Below are positions 8,107 through 17,175 of a DNA stretch of 52,722 nt, piece after piece. Made by a program: the position numbers and the translations under genes. The stretch is taken from assembly GCA_014381755.1 (NCBI GenBank), contig JACNLB010000079.1:1-52722 (forward strand), read 5' to 3'. The stretch comes from Fidelibacterota bacterium. Its GTDB lineage: Bacteria > Fidelibacterota > Marinisomatia > Marinisomatales > TCS55. The stretch's first letter is position 1; each line of letters begins with the position of its first letter. The notes below the pieces were generated by a model, which saw only the letters and a list, made by a program, of their open reading frames with translations, searched no databases and was not told where the DNA came from.

Positions 8107-9237
8107 TCAATATTTTAATGAATTTTTCAGTTGATTGAAATATTGAGTTTGTTCAACTATTACATTATATGAAAAAATAGAAATTCCTCTGAAGCGTGTA
8201 ATTTCAGAATAATATATTTTATCCACTGCTTCTATAGGATTTTGATTATATAATGCGATACCCATCATAATTTTATCACGATATTTCCTGGGTAGATTTT
8301 CATAAATAATATCAATATTGTTCGCAAAATCACGAAGATTTGGTGTGTAATTCATGGGTATAGCCCAATCCAAATAACCTGCCGCTAACCACATATCCCA
8401 TTCCTGGAAATATCGATTCTTCGCCAAAAGTAAATTTGGTTTTACTGCAGCAGATAGAATACAAACCGGACGTACATCCAATAACATTTGTTTTGTTTCT
8501 TTTACAAGATGTGTAATAGCAGCTCTTCGATAATTATCCCATTCAACATTATCATCATTTTCAAAAACACGTTTTTTATCATTATACCTGTTTTGGACAT
8601 AAAATGTTTTTGCTTCAACATTATTTCCATATTCCGCATCTTGAAAACGAATGTAATCCAGATGCAAACCATCAATTTCATATAACGCAGTCAATTCCCT
8701 GAACACGGCCAATAAGTGCTTTTGAACTTCCGGATGATGGGGAGCTAAAAAATATCCTTCTCCATTGCTGCCCTTATTCTGATTGGGAAATAATGTTGAT
8801 TCATTGCCATTAGTATCAATCCATTCAGGATGTCCATTATATACATGATGCAATGCGCGAGGTATTTTATTTGATGACCAAATAAGATATACATTCACCC
8901 AGGCATGGACAGCTAACCCTCCTGCATGTGCTTTTTCAATGACATACGCCAACGGATCAAAATCTGGATTTTGTAAAAATTCAGTTCTGGGAACTATTTG
9001 TGTTCGGTAATAAGCATCACCCCTACCCCGAACCTGAATCAGGAGATTGTTAAATCCGTTCATTTGAGCAAAATCTACCATTTCATCAATGGATTGCTTA
9101 CTTGTCATTGTATTGCGTACAACCCAAAGACATCTATCATCAAACGCATTTAATCCTGCAAAAATTGGACGTGTGCAGAAAAAAAGAAGGGCAACCAAAA
9201 CGGTTGCCCTCAAGCGATATTGCAATTGATTAAACAA
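8107..9237 (-). CDS. GHL10/DUF187-type glycoside-hydrolase-like exported protein
   Basis: The domain begins near LWVVRNTMTSKQSIDEMVDF and shows the DUF187 TIM-barrel pattern: NNLLIQVRGRGDAYY, HAGGLAVHAWVNVYLIW, GLHLDYIRFQDAEYG and DWAIPMNYTPN. These proteins act on, or are predicted to act on, extracellular polysaccharide or peptidoglycan. The open frame of 376 residues begins at TTG 9237 without a visible ribosome-binding site, and the start is uncertain. Residues ~8-27 (LRATVLVALLFFCTRPIFAG) look like a signal peptide, but their codons are the same bases as the rplQ terminator hairpin and T-tract. Either expression depends on readthrough or the gene starts elsewhere. It lies 6 bp after rplQ. 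Confidence 0.85.
   Translation of the reverse strand: MFNQLQYRLRATVLVALLFFCTRPIFAGLNAFDDRCLWVVRNTMTSKQSIDEMVDFAQMNGFNNLLIQVRGRGDAYYRTQIVPRTEFLQNPDFDPLAYVIEKAHAGGLAVHAWVNVYLIWSSNKIPRALHHVYNGHPEWIDTNGNESTLFPNQNKGSNGEGYFLAPHHPEVQKHLLAVFRELTALYEIDGLHLDYIRFQDAEYGNNVEAKTFYVQNRYNDKKRVFENDDNVEWDNYRRAAITHLVKETKQMLLDVRPVCILSAAVKPNLLLAKNRYFQEWDMWLAAGYLDWAIPMNYTPNLRDFANNIDIIYENLPRKYRDKIMMGIALYNQNPIEAVDKIYYSEITRFRGISIFSYNVIVEQTQYFNQLKNSLKY
9178..9212 (-). terminator. Rho-independent terminator of the ribosomal supercluster
   Basis: On the minus strand, GGGCAACC pairs perfectly with GGTTGCCC (9189-9209) around a five-base loop, with one more A-T pair at the base, followed by TTCTTTTTTT. It lies about 32 bp after the rplQ stop codon and inside the open frame of the next gene. 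Confidence 0.9.
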
Positions 9238-9243
9238 AATTAA

Positions 9244-9639
9244 TTATTCAGCGTCTGCATTTTCTTTATCTGATACAGCTATTCCTTCGAAGTCAACAAA
9301 TTCAATTAATGATAATGAAGCTGTATCATCTTTACGAAATCCTAACTTTATTATCCGCGTGTATCCTCCGGGGCGATCAGCAAAAGCGGGACCGATTTCA
9401 TCAAATAAAGTTTGAGTTGCATCTTTATGCAATTTTCTCAACACCATGCGCCGGGAAGTAAGATCACCCTTTTTCGCTTTCGAAATGAGTGGTTCAATAT
9501 ATTCACGCAGTGCTTTTGCCCGAGAATCTGTCGTCTTGATGCGTTTATGCTTAATCAAGTTTTCAGCCAAATTCATGAGCATTGCCCGCCTATGTGACGG
9601 ATTGACACCCAATTTACGATGTTTATTATTTTTTGCCAT
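9244..9639 (-). CDS. rplQ: 50S ribosomal protein bL17
   Basis: The 131-residue protein carries the bL17 pattern from the start: HRKLGVNPSHRRAMLMNLAE, then HKRIKTTDSRAKALREYIEPLI and RPGGYTRIIKLGFRKDDTA. bL17 lies near the peptide exit tunnel. The C-terminus has a short acidic tail (SDKENADAE) beyond the core. It is the last gene of the ribosomal supercluster, two bases after rpoA, and is followed by the terminator. Confidence 0.98.
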   Translation of the reverse strand: MAKNNKHRKLGVNPSHRRAMLMNLAENLIKHKRIKTTDSRAKALREYIEPLISKAKKGDLTSRRMVLRKLHKDATQTLFDEIGPAFADRPGGYTRIIKLGFRKDDTASLSLIEFVDFEGIAVSDKENADAE

Positions 9640-9641
9640 GA

Positions 9642-10613
9642 TTACGCAGGATCTTTCAAATATGTATCTACATCCATTCCGAAGTGAAGCCCCATTTCAT
9701 CCAGTTTTTCAACAAGTTCCGTCAGTGATTTACGACCAAAGTTTTTGTATTTCAGCATTTCACTTTCTTCTTTTTTCACCATTTCAAAAATGAATTTGAT
9801 TCCGGCTGCCTGTAGACAATTATGACTTCGAACTGAAAGTTCCATTTCATCAATTGTCCGTTTCAGTAAATCTCTAATTTTCAGATCTTCCTCGCTGATA
9901 CCAGCAGAGACTTCTAATACTTCAGGATTTGCAATTGCTTCAACATATTTTAAATGATCAATCGTAACTGAAGCTGCGTGACTAATTGCATCTTTTGATG
10001 TAATTGAGCCATCCGTTTCCACAGACATTGTAAGTATTTCGATGGGGTCCTTTGCTCCGGGAACAGGACTTACATCATATGTTACTTTTGTTACAGGATT
10101 AAAAATACTGTCAATTGCTAATGTGCCAACTGGAGCATTGGGCAATTCATTTTCTTCAGAAGGAACATATCCTTTACCAATGCCGATTCGTAATTCAATA
10201 TCCATTTTAGTATCTTTGTTCAATTCGGTGATATAATGATTACCATTGAGGATTTCAAACTGATCACTGGCTTTTTGGATATCTTTAGCAGTGAATTTGC
10301 CTGGTCCTTTAACTGTTAAAGTAACTTTGTCAGGATCATTTTCCATCAATTTAAAACGGACACCCTTTAAGTTTTGAATGATATCAGCAACATCTTCTCG
10401 GACGCCTTTGATTGTTGAAAACTCATGCTGGACACCATCAATACGTATATTTGTAATTGCTGCCCCTGGGATACACGTTAATAAAACACGTCGTAATGAA
10501 TTACCCAACGTAATTCCATATCCTCTTTCAAGAGGCTGCAATTCAAATGTGCCTAGAGTGTCTGATTGATTATTTTCATCAATTTGAACTTTAATATTCA
10601 GTTTGTTAGTCAT
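9642..10613 (-). CDS. rpoA: DNA-directed RNA polymerase subunit alpha
   Basis: The 323-residue protein has the normal two-domain layout. The N-terminal dimerisation domain (to about 230) includes LERGYGITLGNSLRRVLL and GAAITNIRIDGVQHEFST, which nucleate assembly with beta and beta-prime. The C-terminal domain (about 245-310) has the helix-hairpin-helix stretch RSHNCLQAAGIKF and KNFGRKSLTELVEKL, which binds UP-element DNA and activators. It sits between rpsD and rplQ, as in most bacteria. Confidence 0.98.
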   Translation of the reverse strand: MTNKLNIKVQIDENNQSDTLGTFELQPLERGYGITLGNSLRRVLLTCIPGAAITNIRIDGVQHEFSTIKGVREDVADIIQNLKGVRFKLMENDPDKVTLTVKGPGKFTAKDIQKASDQFEILNGNHYITELNKDTKMDIELRIGIGKGYVPSEENELPNAPVGTLAIDSIFNPVTKVTYDVSPVPGAKDPIEILTMSVETDGSITSKDAISHAASVTIDHLKYVEAIANPEVLEVSAGISEEDLKIRDLLKRTIDEMELSVRSHNCLQAAGIKFIFEMVKKEESEMLKYKNFGRKSLTELVEKLDEMGLHFGMDVDTYLKDPA

Positions 10614-10635
10614 TTATATAATGCCCTTTTGTTAA

Positions 10636-11253
10636 TTATTTAGAGTATAATTCCACAACTAATTGCTCATTCACCAAAACTTGCATGTCTTCACGTTCAG
10701 GTATTGCAATTACGTTACCGGTCATTTTTGCTTTATCTAATTCTAGCCAAGGCAGATCAAGATCGCCTTTGATTCGTTTCATGGAATCAAGAATTGCATC
10801 CATTTTTTTACTTCTATCCCGAACTTGAATTACATCACCCGGTTTCACAGAAAAAGATGCTATATTTACTTTCCTGTTATTCACAAGAAAATGTCCATGG
10901 TTTACCATTTGTCTTGCAGCAGGACGTGTGGATGCAAATCCCATACGAAATACAACGTTGTCTAATCTTTTTTCAAGAAGCTGCATCAAATTTGTACCCG
11001 TTTCTCCAGTCATTTTATCCGCTTTTTCAAAATAATTCCTGAATTGTTTTTCCAAAATACCATATAAAACTTTTATCTTCTGTTTTTCCCTTAACTGTAC
11101 TCCATAGTTAGACGGTCTGCGACGTCTAGCTTGACCATGTTGGCCAGGTCCATAAGGTTTTCGATTTAAAATCCGATCATATTTTGGATTACCAAAAATA
11201 TTTTCGCCAAATTTGCGAACTAGTTTTCCTTTAGGTGTTTTTAATTTTGCCAT
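10636..11253 (-). CDS. rpsD: 30S ribosomal protein uS4
   Basis: The ATG at 11253 is chosen because AGGAGG lies eight bases before it and the protein then starts MAKLKTPKGKLVRKFG. The frame is open 15 codons further upstream but that part overlaps rpsK. The 205-residue protein contains the S4 RNA-binding fold (RLDNVVFRMGFASTRPAARQ, VNHGHFLVNNRKVNI). uS4 is a primary 16S-binding protein. The four-cysteine zinc motif found in some uS4 proteins is absent from its N-terminus. Confidence 0.98.
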   Translation of the reverse strand: MAKLKTPKGKLVRKFGENIFGNPKYDRILNRKPYGPGQHGQARRRRPSNYGVQLREKQKIKVLYGILEKQFRNYFEKADKMTGETGTNLMQLLEKRLDNVVFRMGFASTRPAARQMVNHGHFLVNNRKVNIASFSVKPGDVIQVRDRSKKMDAILDSMKRIKGDLDLPWLELDKAKMTGNVIAIPEREDMQVLVNEQLVVELYSK

Positions 11254-11267
11254 AATATTATCTCCTC

Positions 11268-11663
11268 CTAAACACGTCTCTTTTTCGGAGGACGACATCC
11301 GTTATGAGGCAAGGGTGTTACGTCCTTAATTGAAAGAACTTCCAAACCGGCTACACCTAATGCACGAATAGCTGATTCACGACCGGATCCGGGACCTTTA
11401 ACACGCACATCAACTCGCATTAAACCTTTGGCTTTTGCTTCCAAAGCAACCTTATCTGCAGCCATAGTTGCAGCATAAGCTGTACTTTTTCGCGATCCTT
11501 TAAAACCAGATGTTCCGGCTGTTGACCATGCAACCACATTACCATAAATATCAGTTATAGTGATATGTGTATTATTAAACGTTGCTTTTATATGAGCAAC
11601 ACCATGGGGTTCAATGGATTTCTTTTTAGATTTTTTCTTTCCTGATGCTTTTTGTTTAGCCAA
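11268..11663 (-). CDS. rpsK: 30S ribosomal protein uS11
   Basis: The 131-residue protein shows the uS11 hallmarks: [46 protein letters not shown] and the basic end [11 protein letters not shown]. The N-terminal 15 residues are a lysine/serine-rich tail. It lies on the platform of the small subunit near the E site. It is 14 bp after rpsM, in the alpha-operon order. Confidence 0.98.
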   Translation of the reverse strand: MAKQKASGKKKSKKKSIEPHGVAHIKATFNNTHITITDIYGNVVAWSTAGTSGFKGSRKSTAYAATMAADKVALEAKAKGLMRVDVRVKGPGSGRESAIRALGVAGLEVLSIKDVTPLPHNGCRPPKKRRV

Positions 11664-11677
11664 TTTATTATCCTTCC

Positions 11678-12055
11678 TTATTCGGCACCTTTACCCAACC
11701 CGATTGTACGTTTCTTACCTTTTCGAGTACGGGCATTTGTTTTAGTACGTTGTCCATTTACTGGTAATCCTCTACGATGTCTTACACCTCTATACGATCC
11801 AACATCTTTCAGGCGTTTTATATTCATTGCCATTTCAGATCGTGCTTCACCTTCAACTTTTATATCTAATTTTGTGATAGCATCACGAATAGCAATCACC
11901 TGTTTTTCTTTTAAATCTTTTACACGAATATTCTCATCAACTTTCGCTTTTGCACAAATAGCTTGGGCTTTTGTCAAGCCAATCCCATAAATATAACATA
12001 GGGAATAAGCGACTTTTTTATCTCGAGGAATATCAATTCCGGCAATACGAGCCAA
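11678..12055 (-). CDS. rpsM: 30S ribosomal protein uS13
   Basis: The 125-residue protein starts [15 protein letters not shown] and has the helix-two-turn-helix segment [17 protein letters not shown]. The C-terminal tail, [20 protein letters not shown], reaches the P-site tRNA. It is the first gene of the alpha segment, nine bases after rpmJ. Confidence 0.98.
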   Translation of the reverse strand: MARIAGIDIPRDKKVAYSLCYIYGIGLTKAQAICAKAKVDENIRVKDLKEKQVIAIRDAITKLDIKVEGEARSEMAMNIKRLKDVGSYRGVRHRRGLPVNGQRTKTNARTRKGKKRTIGLGKGAE

Positions 12056-12064
12056 ACCTAACTC

Positions 12065-12178
12065 CTAACCTTGTCTCTGTTTATGTTTTGGGTTTTCGCA
12101 AATCACTAACACCACACCTTTGCGACGAATGATCTTGCATTTTGAACACATTTTTTTAACTGATGGACGTACTTTCAT
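12065..12178 (-). CDS. rpmJ: 50S ribosomal protein bL36, zinc-binding form
   Basis: This short gene encodes 37 residues beginning [20 protein letters not shown] and ending KHKQRQG. It keeps the zinc ligands C11, C14, C27 and H32, so it is the C+ form. It lies 6 bp after infA and 9 bp before rpsM, the usual position. Confidence 0.97.
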   Translation of the reverse strand: MKVRPSVKKMCSKCKIIRRKGVVLVICENPKHKQRQG

Positions 12179-12184
12179 AATTTT

Positions 12185-12412
12185 TTATTTTTGACGGTAA
12201 ATAATTCTTCCTCTATTTAAATCATATGGTGAAACTTCTAATGTCACCATATCTCCCGGTAAAATCTTTATAAAATGCATACGCATTTTTCCGCTGACAT
12301 GAGCCAAAACAATATGTTTTTGCTCGCCAATTTCAATTTCAACTCTAAATGTTGCATTAGGTAATGTTTCCTTAATAATACCATCAATTGTTATGGGTTG
12401 TTCCTTGGCCAT
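12185..12412 (-). CDS. infA: Translation initiation factor IF-1
   Basis: The 75-residue single OB-fold protein has the IF-1 pattern: EGI-like start ([18 protein letters not shown]), [20 protein letters not shown] and the end [15 protein letters not shown]-1 occupies the A site during initiation. Its start codon overlaps the map stop, indicating translational coupling. Confidence 0.97.
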   Translation of the reverse strand: MAKEQPITIDGIIKETLPNATFRVEIEIGEQKHIVLAHVSGKMRMHFIKILPGDMVTLEVSPYDLNRGRIIYRQK

Positions 12413-13164
12413 TATGCATTTCCCATAGTTAGTATTTTAGGACCTTCAGATAAAATAGCAATGGTATGTTCAAAATGAGCAGATGATTTACCATCTTTTG
12501 TTTTGATAGTCCAGCCATCTTTATCTGTAAAAATCTCTTTTTCACCCAAGTTGATCATAGGTTCAATTGCCAGACACATTCCTTCCTTTAATTGATATCC
12601 TTGTTTCGGTATACCATAATTGGGTACTTGTGGGTCTTCATGAAGGGATGTTCCAATTCCGTGGCCTACCAATTCACGGACAACTGAAAATCCTTCTGCT
12701 TCAACAAATGTTTGGATAGCATGACCGATATCAGACACATAATTTCCCGGTTTAGCTTCCTCAATCCCTATCATCAAAGATTCTTTTGTAATATCCATCA
12801 ATTTCTTTTTATCTGTACTGATTTCACCTACTGCAAATGTTCGTGCTGAATCTCCATAATAACCTTTTTTCTCGGCACCACAATCAATTCCTACAATTTG
12901 ACCATCTTGTAATGTCCTTTTTGCAGGAATTCCATGGACAACTTCTTCATCAATTGAGATACAAAGCGTAGCCGGAAAACCCATATAACCTTTAAAAGCC
13001 GGGCGTGCTCCTTTTGATCGAATAAAATCTTCAGCCAAAGAGTCTAATTCTAACAAAACTGCTCCTGGCTTAATATGATTCGTTAACATATCTAACGTAT
13101 CTGCAACAATTTGGCAGCTTTCTGCAATTAAATCTATTTCCCTCTCGTTTCGAACGCGAACCAT
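12412..13164 (-). CDS. map: Methionine aminopeptidase, type I
   Basis: It removes the initiator methionine from new proteins. The 250-residue protein has all five metal ligands: D94, D105, H168, E201 and E232, in the contexts [39 protein letters not shown] and FEHT. H78 in VVHGIP is the usual substrate-site histidine. There is no N-terminal extension, as in the short type Ia form. It follows secY directly with a one-base overlap; adk, often between them, is absent. Confidence 0.98.
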   Translation of the reverse strand: MVRVRNEREIDLIAESCQIVADTLDMLTNHIKPGAVLLELDSLAEDFIRSKGARPAFKGYMGFPATLCISIDEEVVHGIPAKRTLQDGQIVGIDCGAEKKGYYGDSARTFAVGEISTDKKKLMDITKESLMIGIEEAKPGNYVSDIGHAIQTFVEAEGFSVVRELVGHGIGTSLHEDPQVPNYGIPKQGYQLKEGMCLAIEPMINLGEKEIFTDKDGWTIKTKDGKSSAHFEHTIAILSEGPKILTMGNA

Positions 13165-14501
13165 TACATGCGCCTCCGACCTCGTATCTTCCCTTTAGTT
13201 AAAAAACCATCGTAATGGCGCATCAACAAATGAGATTCGACTTGCTGCAAAGTATCTAATGCAACACCTACAATAATTAACAAACTTGTTCCGCCAAAAA
13301 ATGATGCTAAATCATAACCAACATCCATTGCATTCATCAAGATGTAGGGGAAAATGGCAATAAATGCCAGGAAGAATGAACCCGGTAAAGTTACTCGAGT
13401 CAATATATTGTCTATATAATCAGCCGTCTTTTTCCCTGGTCTGATTCCAGGAATAAATCCACCGTGCTGTTTCATTTGTGTAGACACTTGAACAGGATCA
13501 AAAGCTATCGCTGTATAAAAATAAGTGAAGAACACAATCAACGTTCCAAAGACTCCCCAATAAAATGGATGATCAAATGAAAACCAGCGCATTACTCCTT
13601 GCATAAATTCACTATCAGTAAAAAACATGGCTATTGTGCTGGGTAAAAACATAATCGACTGGGCAAAAATTATGGGCATAACTCCTGCAGTATTTACACG
13701 TAAAGGGATATGTGTTGATTGACCTCCATATACTTTACGCCCCACAACACGTTTGGCATATTGCACGGGTATTTTTCGAGTACCTTGTGTTAAAAATACC
13801 ACAAATGAGATAATAACAAACATGATAGCTAATAGGATCAATTCTGAAAGAAGACTACGCACCCCTTCGTTTATTAACGCTATTTCACTAATGATTACAG
13901 TAGGGAGTCGGGACATAATACCAATCATAATAATCAAAGAAATCCCGTTTCCAATTCCTCTTTCTGTTATACGCTCTCCAAGCCACATCAAAAGCATTGT
14001 ACCGGTTATAATTGTAGTAATAGCTACAAATTTAAATCCAATACCGGGATGGGTAACTACAGCGATCGTACCCGCACCAGAATTTGCTGTCATGGATTCA
14101 AGAAAAACTGTTACACTATACGCTTGAAATGTTGCGATTAGCACTGTTCCATAGCGTGTTATCTGGGTAATTTTTTTCCGTCCTGCTTCCCCTTCTTTCT
14201 GCAACCGCTGAAAATAGGGTACGACGGTTCCCATAAGTTGAATCATAATGGAAGCTGATATATAAGGCATTATTCCCAAAGCAAATAACGTTGCCTTTTG
14301 GAAAGCACCACCGGCAAACATGTCAAATAATCCAAATAGCGTATTTTGCATTGACTCAAATGCAGCATGTAAAGCATCGCCATTGACACCCGGAATTGGA
14401 ACATGAGCTCCAAGACGAACAACCACTAAAACTCCGAACGTGAAAAGAATTCTCGCACGGAGTTCAGGTATACTAAATACGTTTCTGATTTTATCAATCA
14501 T
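13164..14501 (-). CDS. secY: Protein translocase subunit SecY
   Basis: SecY is the channel of the inner-membrane Sec translocon. The 445-residue protein has ten predicted membrane helices. It carries the family blocks HVPIPGVN, ALGIMPYISASIMIQL, EGEAGRKKITQITRYGT and the plug and pore regions. The later segments GGFIPGIRPGK and IGVALDTLQQVESHLLMRHYDGF are the cytosolic loops that contact SecA and the ribosome. Its start overlaps the rplO stop by four bases (ATGA). Confidence 0.98.
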   Translation of the reverse strand: MIDKIRNVFSIPELRARILFTFGVLVVVRLGAHVPIPGVNGDALHAAFESMQNTLFGLFDMFAGGAFQKATLFALGIMPYISASIMIQLMGTVVPYFQRLQKEGEAGRKKITQITRYGTVLIATFQAYSVTVFLESMTANSGAGTIAVVTHPGIGFKFVAITTIITGTMLLMWLGERITERGIGNGISLIIMIGIMSRLPTVIISEIALINEGVRSLLSELILLAIMFVIISFVVFLTQGTRKIPVQYAKRVVGRKVYGGQSTHIPLRVNTAGVMPIIFAQSIMFLPSTIAMFFTDSEFMQGVMRWFSFDHPFYWGVFGTLIVFFTYFYTAIAFDPVQVSTQMKQHGGFIPGIRPGKKTADYIDNILTRVTLPGSFFLAFIAIFPYILMNAMDVGYDLASFFGGTSLLIIVGVALDTLQQVESHLLMRHYDGFLTKGKIRGRRRM

Positions 14502-14938
14502 TGAAGTATTACCGATCCACCTACTTTTTCAATTTTATCTTTTGCAGTAATACTAATGGCACTTGCTGTAATATTCACTTTCCGTGAAATATCACCATTC
14601 GCTAATATCTTTATGGGTTGTAATGCTGATCGTACCAATCCATTCTCTTCTAACGTTTGTCCATCTATATCGACTGCGTCCAGTTTTTCTAGTGCGGCTA
14701 AATTCACAACTTGAAATGATTTTTTAAACATTTTATTCGAAAAACCACGCTTAGGTACGCGACGCTGCAATTGCATTTGTCCACCTTCAAACCAGGATAA
14801 TGATTTGCTTCCACTTCGAGAATGATAGCCTTTTTCGCCACGTCCACCTGTTCGACCTAATCCCGTCCCCGGACCTCTACCTCGACGTTTAGTATCCTTA
14901 ACAGAACCTTTTGTCGGTTTTAATTCACCAAGTTTCAT
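14498..14938 (-). CDS. rplO: 50S ribosomal protein uL15
   Basis: I chose the ATG at 14938, which overlaps the rpmD stop by one base and has AAGGAAG upstream; a GTG one codon earlier falls on that site. The 146-residue protein has the glycine-rich N-terminus GRGPGTGLGRTGGRGEKGYH, the block FEGGQMQLQRRVPKRGF and the globular C-terminal domain. uL15 organises 23S rRNA late in assembly. Confidence 0.97.
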   Translation of the reverse strand: MKLGELKPTKGSVKDTKRRGRGPGTGLGRTGGRGEKGYHSRSGSKSLSWFEGGQMQLQRRVPKRGFSNKMFKKSFQVVNLAALEKLDAVDIDGQTLEENGLVRSALQPIKILANGDISRKVNITASAISITAKDKIEKVGGSVILQ

Positions 14939-15132
14939 CACACTTCCTTTACATTCACCAAAAAGTTTACCGTATTGATCATTCCGCGTATTACATCTGA
15001 ATCACTATGTTCAACAGTTTGATTAATCTTTTTTAGTCCCAAAGCATCCAACGTTGCTTTTTGATTTGGACGTCTTCCAATTCGGCTGCGAACTTGAGTA
15101 ATTCGAAGTGTTTTTGTTTTTGCTTTAGCCAT
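14938..15132 (-). CDS. rpmD: 50S ribosomal protein uL30
   Basis: The 64-residue protein is of the short bacterial type, with [20 protein letters not shown] and [20 protein letters not shown]. It lies between rpsE (4 bp away) and rplO in standard spc-operon order. Confidence 0.96.
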   Translation of the reverse strand: MAKAKTKTLRITQVRSRIGRRPNQKATLDALGLKKINQTVEHSDSDVIRGMINTVNFLVNVKEV

Positions 15133-15136
15133 AATT

Positions 15137-15640
15137 TTAACTAAATACTTCTTTAATAGTTATACCACGTTTATTTGCAATTGTAACAGCATCTTGTAAA
15201 TTTTCCAGAGCATTTACAGTTGCCCTGACCACATTTAAAATATTATTAGATCCATATCGTTTGGATAAAATATTATTCACACCTACTTGCTCCATAATGG
15301 CGCGAACAGCCGAACCGGCAATAATACCTGTACCAGGTGAAGCTGGTTTTAACATAACTCTACTTGCTCCATGCTTTCCTGTAATTTTGTGTGGAATAGT
15401 ATTATTAATAATAGGTGCTTTAAATATATTTCTTTTCGCATTGTCTTTTGCTTTGGAGATACTTCCCATTACTTCATTCGCTTTACCTAGCCCAATACCA
15501 ACATGTCCTTTTCCGTCACCAACGACAACAAGTGCTGAAAAACGAAATCGTTTTCCGCGGGAAGTCACCTTCGCTACACGATTGATACGTATTACTTCTT
15601 CTTCTTTAAGATCTAATTCTGCTGGATTTATGATCGCCAA
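15137..15640 (-). CDS. rpsE: 30S ribosomal protein uS5
   Basis: The 167-residue protein has the double-stranded-RNA-binding block [20 protein letters not shown] and [18 protein letters not shown], followed by [19 protein letters not shown]. uS5 contributes to the mRNA entry site and decoding accuracy. The start codon is TTG, supported by a GGAG six bases upstream and by the family N-terminus. Confidence 0.98.
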   Translation of the reverse strand: MAIINPAELDLKEEEVIRINRVAKVTSRGKRFRFSALVVVGDGKGHVGIGLGKANEVMGSISKAKDNAKRNIFKAPIINNTIPHKITGKHGASRVMLKPASPGTGIIAGSAVRAIMEQVGVNNILSKRYGSNNILNVVRATVNALENLQDAVTIANKRGITIKEVFS

Positions 15641-15652
15641 TGAAAACTCCTT

Positions 15653-16024
15653 TTAAAAAACCAATCCACCTTCACGAGCGCCGTCAGCTAATGCTTTTAC
15701 GCGTCCGTGATAAGGGAAACCGTTTCTATCAAAAATTACTTTTTCTATCTTTTTTGCTTTCGCCCTGGCAGCGAGTTCAACGCCGACCATTTTACCTTGC
15801 TCAACTTTACTCCCTGCGTTCTTCAATTTTGTCTGCAAGTTTTTGTCCATTGAAGAAGCAGATGCAAGAGTAATACCCTGAGAATCATCTACAATCTGGG
15901 CAGAAATATTTTTCAGACTTCGAGTGACCACCAGTCGGTACCGATCCGATTGTAATCGGTTAAATTGTTTACTTCGATTACGACGACGTGCAAAACGAAT
16001 ATTTTTAGCTTTAATACGACTCAT
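15653..16024 (-). CDS. rplR: 50S ribosomal protein uL18
   Basis: The 123-residue protein binds 5S rRNA. It shows [40 protein letters not shown] and the end [17 protein letters not shown], all typical of uL18. It is flanked by rplF and rpsE in spc order. Confidence 0.98.
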   Translation of the reverse strand: MSRIKAKNIRFARRRNRSKQFNRLQSDRYRLVVTRSLKNISAQIVDDSQGITLASASSMDKNLQTKLKNAGSKVEQGKMVGVELAARAKAKKIEKVIFDRNGFPYHGRVKALADGAREGGLVF

Positions 16025-16027
16025 TTA

Positions 16028-16570
16028 TTAAGCACCTGTTGCTATAGTTTTACCTTGTTTAGACCGAACATATTCATCTTTATATCGAATACCTTTTCCT
16101 TTATAGGGTTCCGGTTTTCTGAATGATCGAATTTTAGCAGCAACTTCACCAACAAGCTGTTTGTCTATTCCAGAAATATTAATGTCTGCTCGGTTTGCTT
16201 TAATTTCAATACCTTCCGGTGGTTCAAAATAAATATCGTGAGAAAATCCTAATTGTAACTTTAATCTGTTTCCCTGCATGTTGGCTTGAAAACCAATACC
16301 TCTGATTTCTAAATCTTTCGAAAAGCCTTCTAAAACACCTTGGATTGCATTTGCTATTAATACACGCGTCGTTCCATGTATTGATCGATCGAATTTTAAA
16401 TCAGACATTCTTTGTATATTTAGTTGATTATCAATTTGTTCAACTTTAATAACAGAATTAATATTAACCTTCAGTTCACCTTTTGGACCATTTACCAAAA
16501 CAGCATCGGGTTGAATCTCAACTTTGATACCATCAGGGATGACTACGGGTTCTTTTCCTATTCTCGACAT
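16028..16570 (-). CDS. rplF: 50S ribosomal protein uL6
   Basis: The start at 16570 gives MSRIGKEPVVIPDGIKVEI, the family N-terminus. A longer open frame of 24 codons would run into the end of rpsH and is not supported. The 180-residue protein has two similar uL6 domains and the conserved end FRKPEPYKGKGIRY. It sits near the sarcin-ricin loop. Confidence 0.97.
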   Translation of the reverse strand: MSRIGKEPVVIPDGIKVEIQPDAVLVNGPKGELKVNINSVIKVEQIDNQLNIQRMSDLKFDRSIHGTTRVLIANAIQGVLEGFSKDLEIRGIGFQANMQGNRLKLQLGFSHDIYFEPPEGIEIKANRADINISGIDKQLVGEVAAKIRSFRKPEPYKGKGIRYKDEYVRSKQGKTIATGA

Positions 16571-16574
16571 TTTC

Positions 16575-16973
16575 TTACCAAACGTTGCAAAGTACTTCAC
16601 CACCCACACCAAATTTCTTGGCCATTTTATTTGAAATGACACCTTTTGATGTAGACATGATTGAAATTCCTAATCCATCGAGTACTCGAGGCAATTCTTT
16701 TTTTCCTTTATATACTCGTAAACCGGGTTTGCTTACTCTTACTATTCCTGATATAACTGATTTACCATGATAATCATACTTCAGAAAGACTCGAATATGC
16801 TTCCTGTCTTTATCTTCGATTAGGACAAAATCTTCGATATATTTTTCTTCCTTTAAAATAAATACAATTCGTTTCTTTTCGTTAGAGGATGGAATATCAA
16901 CCCATCTTTTATTGACCCTTAAGCCATTCCGAATTCGCGTCAGCAAATCAGCAATTGGATCTGTCATACTCAT
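16575..16973 (-). CDS. rpsH: 30S ribosomal protein uS8
   Basis: The 132-residue protein begins MSMTDPIADLLTRIRNGLRV and ends with the block SKGVISNKMAKKFGVGGEVL. uS8 binds the central domain of 16S rRNA and in Escherichia coli also represses the spc operon by binding its mRNA; I cannot see such a site here. It lies 16 bp after rpsN. Confidence 0.98.
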   Translation of the reverse strand: MSMTDPIADLLTRIRNGLRVNKRWVDIPSSNEKKRIVFILKEEKYIEDFVLIEDKDRKHIRVFLKYDYHGKSVISGIVRVSKPGLRVYKGKKELPRVLDGLGISIMSTSKGVISNKMAKKFGVGGEVLCNVW

Positions 16974-16989
16974 TTAATTTATGTTCTCC

Positions 16990-17175
16990 TTACCAACTTG
17001 CTTTTGTAATACCCGGGATTTCACCTTTTAAGGCCATTTCTCGAAAACAAATACGACATAATCCGAATTTGCGTAAATAGCCATCGGGGCGTCCGCAATT
17101 AAAACAACGGTTATATGCCCGACTGGAAAATTTCGGTTTTCTTTTTGATTTAACAATTAGTGATTTTTTTGCCAT
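16990..17175 (-). CDS. rpsN: 30S ribosomal protein uS14, zinc-binding type (short form)
   Basis: The 61-residue protein has two CxxC pairs, [20 protein letters not shown], which bind one zinc ion. This identifies the short C+ form (uS14-Z) rather than the ~100-residue zinc-free form. It ends [11 protein letters not shown] as expected. Its ATG touches the rplE stop. Confidence 0.98.
   Translation of the reverse strand: MAKKSLIVKSKRKPKFSSRAYNRCFNCGRPDGYLRKFGLCRICFREMALKGEIPGITKASW

Noticed and set aside
11254-11298. 15-codon N-terminal extension of rpsD
   Set aside because: It overlaps rpsK, and the AGGAGG and the family N-terminus both point to the ATG at 11253.
16571-16642. 24-codon N-terminal extension of rplF
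   Set aside because: It lies in the end of rpsH, and the uL6 family starts at MSRIGKEPV.
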